A stretch of 21,585 bases of DNA from Clostridiaceae bacterium UBA6085. GTDB taxonomy: Bacteria > Bacillota > Clostridia > Clostridiales > Clostridiaceae. How positions within the stretch are numbered: position 1 is the stretch's first letter; the number at the start of each line of letters is the position of its first letter. The notes beneath the pieces were generated by a model. That model made no database searches, had not been told where the DNA came from, and saw nothing but the letters and a program-made list of their open reading frames with translations. Shown piece by piece: positions 14,725-21,585 of the stretch. The position numbers and the translations under genes were made by a program. The stretch lies in NCBI GenBank assembly GCA_002428605.1, contig DIXH01000005.1:1-21585 (forward strand). Reading direction: 5' to 3'.

Positions 14725-15168
14725 TTATTTGAATGCGTTGATGAAGCTTTCGAAATCTGTGCATTTCATCAGGCTTTCCCTGACTTCCTCATGCATCAGC
14801 TTTCTTGATATCTCACTGAGTGCCCTCAGGTGAAGATCGCTTGATTCCTGTGGTACTGCGATAAGGAAGAATAGATGTGCAGGAAGGTCATCCATGCTCT
14901 CGTAGTCTATCCCATTGTCGCTTCTTCCGAATACTATTGATGCTTCGATTACAGCATCGCTCTTTCCGTGGGGTATTGCGATCCCCATACCGATTCCTGT
15001 CGAGAACTCTGATTCCCTGTGAAGAACTGCCTTCTTGAATTCATCCTTGTCCCTTACCTTGCCGTCAGCAACCAGGATGTCTATAAGCTCTGAGATCACG
15101 TCTGACTTTGTAGTTGAATCAAGTCCGAATTTTACCCTGTCCTTTGAGAACATATCTATTGTGTTCAT
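14725..15168 (-). CDS. PTS fructose-type subunit IIA
   Basis: This cytoplasmic protein passes the phosphoryl group from HPr to the IIB domain. It is a 147-residue fructose/mannitol-type IIA with the active-site histidine in GIAIPHGKS (His67 from the ATG at 15168) and the typical HLFFLIAVP and HLRALSEISRKLM blocks. The longest frame starts two codons earlier at 15174 with an ATGA overlap onto fruK, but GGAGG is seven bases before 15168 and only one before 15174, so 15168 is preferred. It lies between fruK (2-base gap) and fruA (32-base gap). No HPr-like domain is attached, unlike the enterobacterial FruB. Confidence 0.93.
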   Translation of the reverse strand: MNTIDMFSKDRVKFGLDSTTKSDVISELIDILVADGKVRDKDEFKKAVLHRESEFSTGIGMGIAIPHGKSDAVIEASIVFGRSDNGIDYESMDDLPAHLFFLIAVPQESSDLHLRALSEISRKLMHEEVRESLMKCTDFESFINAFK

Positions 15169-15170
15169 TT

Positions 15171-16106
15171 TCATACCTCCGTTATTTTTTCATAAGCTTC
15201 TGAAAGATACGCTGCAATATCAGAAGGTGTACATGCCTGCGTCCCTTCAAGGGTTACTGTCGCCGCCCCGAAGGCCTGAGCATTTGCAAGGGTCTCCTTG
15301 TCATCGAAGCCTTTCAGCCTTGAATAAACCAGCGCTGCTACCATTGAATCTCCCGCTCCTACCGTGCTCTTTACATCTACCTTCAGGCCTTTTGCCCTAA
15401 ATGCGCTGTCTTTCGTAACATACATGCTGCCATCAGCGCCAAGCGACACCATCACCTTGCCGACTCCCTTTTCCATGAGCCGTCTTGCGGCCCCAAGTAT
15501 GTCTTCATCGGTCTCAAGCTTCTTTCCTTCAAGGAGGGACAGCTCATAATCATTAGGTTTCACAGCATCCGGTCCGGCTTTAAGCGCTTCCTCGAAAAGC
15601 TCCCCTTCTGCATCCACCAGCACATATGCACCCTTAGTCTTTGCAATCTCTGTCAGTATCCTGTATATGTCCTTGGGCACCGATGAGCTGGCTCCGCCTG
15701 ACAGAACCACTGTATCTCCAGAATTGACGATCTCCCTGAACTTTCCCAGGAACTCATCAAGCTCATCCTTTTCGATCACAGCTCCAGGTTCATTGATGTC
15801 GGTATATTCATTCCTTACCCTGTCGACCACCTTGGTGTTCGTTCTGGTGTTACCTCTTATAAGTACAAAATCCGAATCAATACCTTTGTTTTTGAGCTCC
15901 CTTAGGAACAATTCCCTGAGGTTTCCTCCCAGGAATCCGGTACAGACCGACTGTACTCCGAACTCTTTAAGGACCTTAGATACGTTTATTCCCTTTCCAC
16001 CGATGTCCTGCCTTACCGACAATGCCCTGTTTACCATTCCCGGAGTGAGATCCTCCAGGATCAGCGTCTTGTCAAGGGCCGGGTTCAGCGTGACCGTTAT
16101 GACCAT
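15171..16106 (-). CDS. fruK: 1-phosphofructokinase
   Basis: The enzyme phosphorylates fructose 1-phosphate to fructose 1,6-bisphosphate with ATP. The 311-residue PfkB-fold protein starts MVITVTLNPALDKT, has the first signature DIGGKGINVSKVLKEFG (34-50) and the second STVGAGDSMVAAL with catalytic Asp253. Length is normal for FruK. By sequence a tagatose-6-phosphate kinase (LacC) would look similar; its place between fruR and fructose PTS genes favours FruK. The ATG at 16106 has AGGAG nine bases upstream, and the gap from the fruR stop is only 15 bases. The gene belongs to a four-gene operon, fruR-fruK-EIIA-fruA. Confidence 0.94.
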   Translation of the reverse strand: MVITVTLNPALDKTLILEDLTPGMVNRALSVRQDIGGKGINVSKVLKEFGVQSVCTGFLGGNLRELFLRELKNKGIDSDFVLIRGNTRTNTKVVDRVRNEYTDINEPGAVIEKDELDEFLGKFREIVNSGDTVVLSGGASSSVPKDIYRILTEIAKTKGAYVLVDAEGELFEEALKAGPDAVKPNDYELSLLEGKKLETDEDILGAARRLMEKGVGKVMVSLGADGSMYVTKDSAFRAKGLKVDVKSTVGAGDSMVAALVYSRLKGFDDKETLANAQAFGAATVTLEGTQACTPSDIAAYLSEAYEKITEV

Positions 16107-16121
16107 TTATCGCATCTCCTT

Positions 16122-16880
16122 TCATTCGTGCAGAATCAAGACTCCAGCTTCAGCAAAATCATTAAGTACCTTTGCATCCGGTTTTCCGGCTGTGATCACT
16201 GCGCTGAAGGCTCTAATAGGACTGATGACCGAGAAGTTGACCTTCCCGAACTTCGACATGTCAGTTACCGCATAGACCTTGTTGGCTGAATTGACCATGG
16301 CTTTCTTAGTCTGTGCCTCCACAAAGTTTGGTGTGGTCGCTCCGTCTTCAACGCTTATTCCGTTAACTCCTATGAATGCAATGTCCGCCCTGAAGTTTGA
16401 AAGCGCCCTCTCCGCAAGATGTCCCACCATAGCCCTGGTATTATGTCTCAGTATTCCGCCTGTAAGTACCACTTCAACAGAATCCCGTTCCGACATCAGG
16501 CTGGCGATATCTATAGAATTGGTGACTATCGTGATGTTCCTTGCTGTTATCCTTTTTGCTATCTCGAATGTCGTTGTCCCCGAATCCAGGATCACAGTAT
16601 CACCGTCGCCGACAAGCGCTGCTGCAACATCTCCGATATGGGCCTTCGCATCCTGGTTCTCAGTTGATTTCTCAGTGTACGTCGGTTCGAAATTCCTCTG
16701 GTTGATTCCCACAGCTCCGCCATGTGTCCTCGTAAGAAGGTTCTTATGTTCCATTTCCTGAAGGTCTCTTCTTATGGTGGACTCTGAAACATCAAACGCT
16801 TCCGCCAGCTCCGTTACCTTAAGACTGTTCTTTTCTTCAAGCATCGCTGCGATCTTTTCCTGTCTTTCTTCAGCAAACAT
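16122..16880 (-). CDS. fruR: DeoR-family regulator of the fructose operon
   Basis: The 252-residue protein has an N-terminal DeoR winged helix (FAEERQEKIAAML, then LAEAFDVSESTIRRDLQEME and LLTRTHGGAV). The C-terminal DeoRC sensor domain contains DSGTTTFEIAK, TNSIDIAS, TGGILR and GVNGIS, the phosphosugar-binding pattern. Such regulators usually repress the operon and release DNA when fructose 1-phosphate or fructose bisphosphate accumulates (family knowledge). The frame is open to 16898, but GGAGG seven bases before 16880 sets the start at MFAEERQ, the normal family beginning. It is the first gene of the operon; tandem 10-bp repeats lie between its promoter and start and are probably its own binding site. 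Confidence 0.92.
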   Translation of the reverse strand: MFAEERQEKIAAMLEEKNSLKVTELAEAFDVSESTIRRDLQEMEHKNLLTRTHGGAVGINQRNFEPTYTEKSTENQDAKAHIGDVAAALVGDGDTVILDSGTTTFEIAKRITARNITIVTNSIDIASLMSERDSVEVVLTGGILRHNTRAMVGHLAERALSNFRADIAFIGVNGISVEDGATTPNFVEAQTKKAMVNSANKVYAVTDMSKFGKVNFSVISPIRAFSAVITAGKPDAKVLNDFAEAGVLILHE

Positions 16881-16892
16881 CTCGACGCCTCC

Positions 16893-16927
16893 GCTCATTT
16901 ATGCTCGTTTATGCTTATTCTTGCTCG
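16893..16927 (-). repeat. Tandem 10-bp repeats, probable FruR operator
   Basis: The plus strand reads GCTCATTTAT (16893), GCTCGTTTAT (16903), GCTTATTCTT (16913) and then GCTCGC (16923). Three full units and a partial one follow each other with a 10-base period, about one helical turn, between the predicted transcript start and the ribosome binding site. Confidence 0.65.
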
Positions 16928-16934
16928 CAACCTC

Positions 16935-16963
16935 ATACTATACCGTTATCATACAGTTGTCAA
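16935..16963 (-). promoter_or_regulatory. Sigma-A promoter of the fructose operon
   Basis: The minus strand reads a consensus TTGACA (16958-16963), a 17-base spacer and TAGTAT (16935-16940); the start is near 16928. TGAAACCG just upstream, overlapping the -35, resembles half of a catabolite-repression (cre) site, but the other half is imperfect. Confidence 0.82.
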
Positions 16964-17061
16964 TACGGTTTCATAAGAAAAAACATGAGCCCTTTATCAC
17001 ATATGAGCACATTCGCTCAAATTCAACATCCGCAGCGATCTGAAGCATATACAGAGAAGCC

Positions 17062-17098
17062 AAAAGGAATCCGATTCGCATTCACGAACCGGATTCCT
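17062..17098 (-). terminator. Terminator of the acetyltransferase gene
   Basis: AGGAATCCG (17065-17073) pairs with CGGATTCCT (17090-17098), with TTCG/CGAA extending the stem inside after one mismatch. TTTTGG follows on the minus strand. Confidence 0.75.
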
Positions 17099-17148
17099 CC
17101 TGCTTTTCATTCAATATTTTCCAATTTCACCTTACATTAAATGCATTG

Positions 17149-17646
17149 TCAGTCATAATCCCTTATGTTCATTGAGAACATGGCAACGCTATACCATTTC
17201 CCGAACTTTCGCCCTACGTTCTCAAATGTACCAACATGCCTGAATCCGAAGGATTCAACAAGTGCCACGCTTCCGGGATTCGGAAGCGTCACTCCGGCGA
17301 TCACTGTGTATATGCCCATGGCCTTAAGCCTTTCAATCAGCTCCTCAATGAGAGCTTTCCCGATACCCTTCCTGTGATGCACGTCAGCGACATAAACCGA
17401 GAGTTCTGATGTCGGGTCATATGCCTTACGCTCCCTGAACCGGCCTGCATATGCGTATCCAAGGACATCCCCATCCTCTTCCATTACGATCCACGGGTAC
17501 TCTTTGGTGACCTTTGCTATCCTTCTCGCCATCTCCACCTCATCAGGAGGTTCAAGTTCGAAGGATACCGCATTGTCTGTAACGTATCGCCTGTAAATTG
17601 CAGTTATCTCCCTGGCATCAGATATTTTAACATCTCTAATAAGCAT
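17149..17646 (-). CDS. Phosphinothricin/methionine sulfoximine-type GNAT acetyltransferase
   Basis: The protein should transfer an acetyl group from acetyl-CoA to the amino group of methionine derivatives or phosphinothricin-like compounds. Read from ATG 17646 it has 165 residues. It begins MLIRDVKISDAREITAIYRR and shows the PAT/YncA block sequence: VSFELEPPDEVEM, YPWIVMEEDGDVLGYAYAGRF, the acetyl-CoA loop HHRKGIGKALIEEL, VIAGVTLPNPGSVALVESFG and GFRHVGTFENVGRKFGKWYS. The frame is open to 17670; AAGGGG nine bases before 17646 and the family's usual N-terminus favour the shorter form. Its natural substrate may be methionine sulfoximine or sulfone (family knowledge). It is transcribed alone and followed by a terminator. 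Confidence 0.88.
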   Translation of the reverse strand: MLIRDVKISDAREITAIYRRYVTDNAVSFELEPPDEVEMARRIAKVTKEYPWIVMEEDGDVLGYAYAGRFRERKAYDPTSELSVYVADVHHRKGIGKALIEELIERLKAMGIYTVIAGVTLPNPGSVALVESFGFRHVGTFENVGRKFGKWYSVAMFSMNIRDYD

Positions 17647-17727
17647 CCTAAGTAACCCCTTCTTGGCCATGCCCTATTTCTTATCTAAAGGATAGCATAA
17701 GGAAGGAATAAATTGTAGATGCTCATC

Positions 17728-18633
17728 CTATTCCGTGAGCCTTACCTCAACCCTTGATGTGTAGAAGTCTGTTTCAGGATATATCTCGTTGACTATGTCA
17801 TACAATCCCAGTACCTTGAAAGACATGTTCCTGTCTATTCCATTGTCATCATATGTCATTATCTCGACCTTCATCAGTACCAGGTCATTGAAATCAACAT
17901 GGGTATTGTTTTCAAGATTGTACTTATTGGACGCAATCGCTTCAGGAGACAGGCTGAATATATACTGTATCTTTCCCTGTGCAAGTATGGTATTGAGGTC
18001 TGTCTTTATCTGTGAGTCAACACCATTCTGAAGGTCTATGCCATCAGAATAATTGACTCTGAAGTACAGCTTTCCGGTAGCAGGATCTGTGACTATTGAG
18101 CACTCCTTCTTCTCGATCCTGTCAGCAAGTCCCACTTCAACATGGTCCCAAAGGGTGTTCACGGTATTCTCCTCAGGTGCCTTGACATAGTTGATGAATG
18201 GAAGCGCTTCACCGTTCCAGACCCTTGTCAGCTTCGCAGTAGCATCAGCTGAAATAACTGAATCCTTTGCGAACAGCCCTCCGAACAGAGTCTCGACCTT
18301 CTGGCTGACCTTTACCGTCAGTGTCTTTGTTGCTTTGCTCACATAAGTCTTCTGGACTGTGAGCTCAGACTTGAACAGTGAGTTCTCGACATTAGCATCA
18401 GCATATTCATATATGAGCGTATCTAATGCGCTCTCTGTTATCATGTCAACAGACTGTGCCCCGGCAAGAGCCGCCGCATCTGCAGCATTCTGAAGCTGCA
18501 CCTTCTGCAGCGTTACAAGTCCATAATCCAGCACGAATGCCCCGATGGACAAAAACAGCGTCATCATCATTGCAGCAGCAACAAGTACCTGACCTTCTTC
18601 TTCCTTTTTCAGTCTACCAAACATCTTAAGCAT
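17728..18633 (-). CDS. Orphan TadE/TadG-like pilus-associated protein
   Basis: The protein has 301 residues from ATG 18633. A short basic/acidic N-terminus (LKKEEEGQ) precedes one membrane segment (VLVAAAMMMTLFLSIGAFVLDYG, about 18-40). The QLQNAADAAALAGAQ helix then follows, the signature of the putative Flp pilus-assembly TadE/G-like N-terminal domain (PF13400). The remaining 230 residues are predicted to be outside the cell and show no family I recognise. The start is ATG 18633, six bases after GAGGTG; a GTG three codons earlier is less likely. No tadA, tadB, tadC or prepilin peptidase gene lies in the window, so any secretion partners are elsewhere. The role is inferred from the domain only. 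Confidence 0.8.
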   Translation of the reverse strand: MLKMFGRLKKEEEGQVLVAAAMMMTLFLSIGAFVLDYGLVTLQKVQLQNAADAAALAGAQSVDMITESALDTLIYEYADANVENSLFKSELTVQKTYVSKATKTLTVKVSQKVETLFGGLFAKDSVISADATAKLTRVWNGEALPFINYVKAPEENTVNTLWDHVEVGLADRIEKKECSIVTDPATGKLYFRVNYSDGIDLQNGVDSQIKTDLNTILAQGKIQYIFSLSPEAIASNKYNLENNTHVDFNDLVLMKVEIMTYDDNGIDRNMSFKVLGLYDIVNEIYPETDFYTSRVEVRLTE

Positions 18634-19010
18634 CGCACTCACCTCAACTATATATTTATATCAAACGATTTAATGTGATTCGATTTTAACATAAAATATA
18701 ATATTTATAACAATGCTTACTTTATACCTATTATTGTCAACCGAGTTTTTTCGATATTATTATAATCAGTTTTAAAATACAATAGCTATATTTGTTAACC
18801 ATCTCATGTGCGGGTATTTTTTTAAAGCACAGCCTTCGACACCAAACATCGAATTCCACTATAAGACGCAAAACAGCGGATACCCGTTATCCGTTGCGGC
18901 TTGCCGGTTACTGCAAAAATTAAATTTCGTCAAAAATCCCTTCTGAAGCAATAAAGGCACCGAAATGCTATCATAATGTCAGAACCATGAGTGAAATGGA
19001 GGAGACGACC
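18634..19010. other. AT-rich intergenic region between divergent tadG-like and SWIM genes
   Basis: No gene is seen. A TTGTCA-18-TATTAT pair (about 18741-18770, plus) and a TTGACA on the opposite strand overlap, but no clear -10 follows the latter. A TGCTATCAT extended -10 (18966-18974, plus) lies about 37 bases before the SWIM gene's start. A hairpin CGCAA-N5-CGGATA-N5-TATCCG-TTGCG sits at about 18868-18897. The structured stretch 18825-18915 resembles parts of a cyclic di-GMP riboswitch but lacks its key stems. Confidence 0.45.
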
Positions 19011-19313
19011 TTGAAGCTTAAGGATTCACTTGGAATAGGCTTTATTACACGACTCGCGACCCCATCCAACATAAGGCTTGGGGAAGAGATCTTCAAATCA
19101 GGAGGTGTCGAGATCCTCTCTGCGGATGATAACCGCGCTGAAGCTAAGGTTTCAGGAGGACAGACACGAAGGACTATGATAGTAATTTCGGAAGATGGGT
19201 TGAATTGGAAGTGCTCATGTCTCGGAAAGCCCACCACCGTATTCTGCAAGCACTGCGTTGCCCTGGCTATGGCAGTCGAAAGAACAGATTTTATTGATCA
19301 TTCCAACGAATAA
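19011..19313 (+). CDS. Small SWIM zinc-finger protein
   Basis: The 100-residue protein has a SWIM-type zinc site, C-S-C followed by FCKHCVAL, that is CxC-x9-CxHC, near its C-terminus. The N-terminal half (IGFITRLATPSNIRLGEEIF, then GGVEILSADDNRAEAKVSG) resembles the region before the finger in larger SWIM proteins. SWIM fingers bind DNA or protein; a role cannot be assigned. The frame is also open from ATG 18987, but that start has no ribosome binding site, while TTG at 19011 has GGAGG eight bases upstream and fits a promoter at 18966-18974. In larger family members the finger sits beside a SNF2 helicase or other SWIM-operon genes; none is present here. No clear terminator follows. Confidence 0.8.
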   Translation: MKLKDSLGIGFITRLATPSNIRLGEEIFKSGGVEILSADDNRAEAKVSGGQTRRTMIVISEDGLNWKCSCLGKPTTVFCKHCVALAMAVERTDFIDHSNE

Positions 19314-19418
19314 TACGGTCCCTTAAAACCCCGTCACGGCATTGGAATCTATTATGAATTTTTCATCTTATAGAGCAATAGGTCAGGTCTCTTATTTTTG
19401 AATATTCACTCAATTTCA

Positions 19419-19447
19419 TTGAACATGTTTGCTTTTAGGAATACAAT
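19419..19447 (+). promoter_or_regulatory. Sigma-A promoter of the flavin oxidoreductase gene
   Basis: TTGAAC (19419-19424), a 17-base spacer and TACAAT (19442-19447). The predicted start is near 19454, giving a leader of about 74 bases that contains a short dyad ATCAT-AAT-ATGAT. The remaining sequence from 19314 shows nothing else. Confidence 0.65.
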
Positions 19448-19527
19448 TAGTTTGAATGGCGATATCATAATATGATGCTGCCCGGTGAAATTGAATGAAT
19501 CTAATTTGAAAGGTGGAGTATTGAGAC

Positions 19528-21429
19528 ATGTACGAAAAGATCCTGTCCCCGATCAGAGTTGGAAATGTGGAGCTAAAGAACCGCGTGATTTATCTGGCCA
19601 TGGCAAAATACCTGTCAACACCTGACAACTTCGTGACTGACCGACAGATTGCGTACTATGCTGCAAGAGCAAGGGGTGGCGCCGGGCTGGTGATTCCCGG
19701 TGCATGCATAGTCGACCCTCTGTATCCCTCCACACTTCCGATGCAGCCCGGACTTTATGATGATAAGTTCATACCGGGGCTTACCAGACTGGTCGATGCA
19801 GTCCATGCAGCCGGAGCAAAGATTTTCCTCCAGCCATGGCATCCGGGAGTAACCCCTTACGGCTGCAAGCCGGAGGATGTGAAACAGGTTGCGGATTGGA
19901 CGATAGATGAAATACATGGACTCCAGAAAATGTTCAGCGATGCCTGCGTAAGGATCAGGAAGAGCGGAGCAGACGGGGTGGAATTCCACATCGCCCATAA
20001 TTATCTGCCAGAACAGTTCGCAGTACCGCTCTTCAACAAGAGAACCGATGAATACGGTGCTGATACAGTTGAAAATGCGATGCGCTTTTCAGTAGAATCG
20101 CTTCAGGGTATCCGCGCAGCATGTGGGGATGATTTCACGATAGTCGTTAAGATAAACGGTACTGACCTTACACCGGGAGGCATGACTCCGGAACGCGCAG
20201 CTGAAGCCTCAGCCCTACTGGAAAAGGCAGGAGCTTCCATGATAACGGTAAGTGCAGGCGGAGGCCTCACAGACCTTACCGGAATGTCGTCTGACGGGCA
20301 CAGGGAGGAAGGCTGGAAGGTTCCGTTCGCAAAGACCGTAAAGGACTCGGTCACTATACCTGTGGCAGCCACCGGAGACATAAGGCATCCTGAATATGCG
20401 GAAAGAATACTTGAAGAAGGACTGTGCGACATGATCGGCATAGGCAGAGGGTTGTTCGCAGAGCCTGAATGGATCAACAAGCTTTCTGAAGGCCGCGAAG
20501 CTGAGATGCGTACCTGTATTTCATGCATGAGCTGCTTCGACTACTGTCCTCCGGGAAAGTCAGGCTGTGCTGTGAATCCGCTGGCACTGAGGGAATCTGA
20601 AAATGTATCATTGTCCTATGATGGAAACGGGCGAACAGTAGCTGTAGTCGGCGCCGGACCTGCCGGACTTGAGGCTGCAGTCACTCTGGCTGAGAGGAAA
20701 TTCAAGCCGGTAATATTCGAGGCCGAAAAGAAGATCGGAGGTATGGAGAGGATCGGTGCCATACCTGACGGAAAATCAAAGGTCAACTGGCACATAGACT
20801 ATTATATGAAGCAGATAGAGCGTCTGAACATAGATCTTAGGCTGGGCACAAAAGCTACGATTGGGGACATAGAAAAACTGAACCCATACGCAGTCTTCAT
20901 AGCTACAGGCTCAGATCCGATATTTCCAAGATCTGTTAAGGGCATAGACAAGGCAAATGTCTTCATGATCAGGGATGTCCTTGATGATTTCCCGGATATA
21001 TCAGGCAAGGAAGTCGTTATCGTTGGTGCCGGTCTTACAGGACTTGAAACCGCAGCTACCTTCGCAGCGAGAAAAAACAAGGTCACAGTGATCGATATGC
21101 TGCCAGAGCCGAACTATGAAGCACTTCCTGTTGACCATCTGCTTGCCATCGGTTATGCAAAGGGCAGCAGAGTCGATGTCAGGATGTCACATAAGCTTCT
21201 TGCAGTGGAGGACGCAGCAGTTGTCTCAGAAAACATTCAGACAAGTGAGTCTGTGAGCATTCCTGCAGATATGGTGATAATATCAATGGGTGCCCGTCCC
21301 AATGATGAGCTGTATGGAGAGATCAAGGACAAATTTGAAAAAGTGATCAACGTAGGCGATTCAGCAGTTGTCGGAAAGATCATGAACGCTGTCCAGAGCG
21401 GCTTTGACAGTGCAGCTTCGCTTGTCTGA
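19528..21429 (+). CDS. Old yellow enzyme-type FMN/Fe-S/FAD oxidoreductase (2,4-dienoyl-CoA reductase/enoate reductase family)
   Basis: The 633-residue enzyme has the three-part layout of 2,4-dienoyl-CoA reductase, enoate reductase and trimethylamine dehydrogenase. An FMN TIM barrel comes first (about 1-330, ending GDIRHP and MIGIGRGLFAEP), then an Fe-S segment (330-347), then FAD and NAD(P) domains with GAGPAGLEAA (375-384) and GAGLTGLETAA (500-510). The barrel keeps an H-x-A-H-x-Y motif (HIAHNYL, Tyr159) and NKRTDEYG, but differs where relatives have MPPM (YLAMAK) and QLxHxGR (QPWHPG), so the substrate is probably not a standard dienoyl-CoA. The cysteines are C330-x2-C333-x2-C336-x3-C340-P and C347, unlike the usual C-x2-C-x3-C-x11-C. 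Start ATG 19528 follows GGTGGAG. It is monocistronic, with promoter and terminator in view. Confidence 0.9.
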   Translation: MYEKILSPIRVGNVELKNRVIYLAMAKYLSTPDNFVTDRQIAYYAARARGGAGLVIPGACIVDPLYPSTLPMQPGLYDDKFIPGLTRLVDAVHAAGAKIFLQPWHPGVTPYGCKPEDVKQVADWTIDEIHGLQKMFSDACVRIRKSGADGVEFHIAHNYLPEQFAVPLFNKRTDEYGADTVENAMRFSVESLQGIRAACGDDFTIVVKINGTDLTPGGMTPERAAEASALLEKAGASMITVSAGGGLTDLTGMSSDGHREEGWKVPFAKTVKDSVTIPVAATGDIRHPEYAERILEEGLCDMIGIGRGLFAEPEWINKLSEGREAEMRTCISCMSCFDYCPPGKSGCAVNPLALRESENVSLSYDGNGRTVAVVGAGPAGLEAAVTLAERKFKPVIFEAEKKIGGMERIGAIPDGKSKVNWHIDYYMKQIERLNIDLRLGTKATIGDIEKLNPYAVFIATGSDPIFPRSVKGIDKANVFMIRDVLDDFPDISGKEVVIVGAGLTGLETAATFAARKNKVTVIDMLPEPNYEALPVDHLLAIGYAKGSRVDVRMSHKLLAVEDAAVVSENIQTSESVSIPADMVIISMGARPNDELYGEIKDKFEKVINVGDSAVVGKIMNAVQSGFDSAASLV

Positions 21430-21504
21430 TGCTTGCACGTTGTGATTGATCAAAGTGCCCTCTAGTAGTTAAAGGTCATAAGATCCAATGCTTACAAAAT
21501 AAAG

Positions 21505-21560
21505 GTACCCTGCCTTGCAGCATTATTTGCCGCATAGCAGGGTACTTTCTTCATTTTTAA
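21505..21560 (+). terminator. Probable terminator of the flavin oxidoreductase gene
   Basis: GTACCCTGC (21505-21513) pairs perfectly with GCAGGGTAC (21537-21545) around a 23-base loop. TTTCTTCATTTTTAA follows. Confidence 0.7.
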
Positions 21561-21585
21561 CTAATAGTCTTCAATACTTCTAACC

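Noticed and set aside
18791..18798. TTGTTAAC resembling half of a Rex redox-repressor site
   Set aside because: The second half-site is absent.

Overview
The window looks like chromosomal DNA of an anaerobic, low-to-middle GC Gram-positive bacterium of the Clostridia. Supporting signs are strong AGGAGG-type ribosome binding sites, sigma-A style promoters, TTG/GTG starts, a DegV protein, a ProXp-ala type editing protein, a fruR-fruK-EIIA-EIIBC fructose operon and an Fe-S old-yellow-enzyme flavoprotein. No rRNA, tRNA, insertion sequence or CRISPR array was seen.

Layout. (1) 1-1808, minus strand: start of a GNAT acetyltransferase cut by the window edge, a YhhN/TMEM86-like membrane protein and a DegV fatty-acid-binding protein; the last two overlap and have their own promoter. 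(2) 1926-5892, minus: a two-gene quaternary-amine (glycine betaine type) ABC importer. One polypeptide carries a signal peptide, two nearly identical tandem substrate-binding domains and the permease; the second gene is the CBS-containing ATPase. (3) 6212-6956, minus: a YbaK/ProXp-ala tRNA-editing protein coupled to a small YdeI/OmdA-domain protein. (4) 7058-10616: 3-hydroxybutyrate dehydrogenase behind a long structured leader, a LysR regulator, and a divergent enolase-superfamily enzyme with a likely LysR operator in its promoter. (5) 10836-12286, minus, visibly AT-richer than its surroundings: a toxin-antitoxin locus whose antitoxin (YgiT zinc finger + Xre HTH + Panacea/DUF4065) is intact and whose MqsR-family toxin is a pseudogene with a frameshift and an in-frame stop; a perfect 36-bp palindrome abuts the promoter. 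(6) 12415-13134, minus: two small membrane proteins of unknown function. (7) 13322-16880, minus: the fructose PTS operon, with tandem 10-bp repeats downstream of its promoter. (8) 17149-18633, minus: a phosphinothricin/methionine-sulfoximine type acetyltransferase and an orphan TadE/G-like protein. (9) 19011-21429, plus: a small SWIM zinc-finger protein and an Fe-S/FMN/FAD oxidoreductase of the 2,4-dienoyl-CoA reductase family with an unusual cysteine motif.

Most of the window is housekeeping and accessory metabolism: osmolyte uptake, fructose uptake and phosphorylation, lipid handling and redox enzymes. The most unusual items are the double-receptor ABC fusion, the antitoxin left beside a dead toxin under a long palindrome, and the ferredoxin-like cysteine spacing in the flavoenzyme. 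Nothing seen proves a wholly new system. Many start codons were moved downstream of the longest open frame because the Shine-Dalgarno sequence fits an internal start better.
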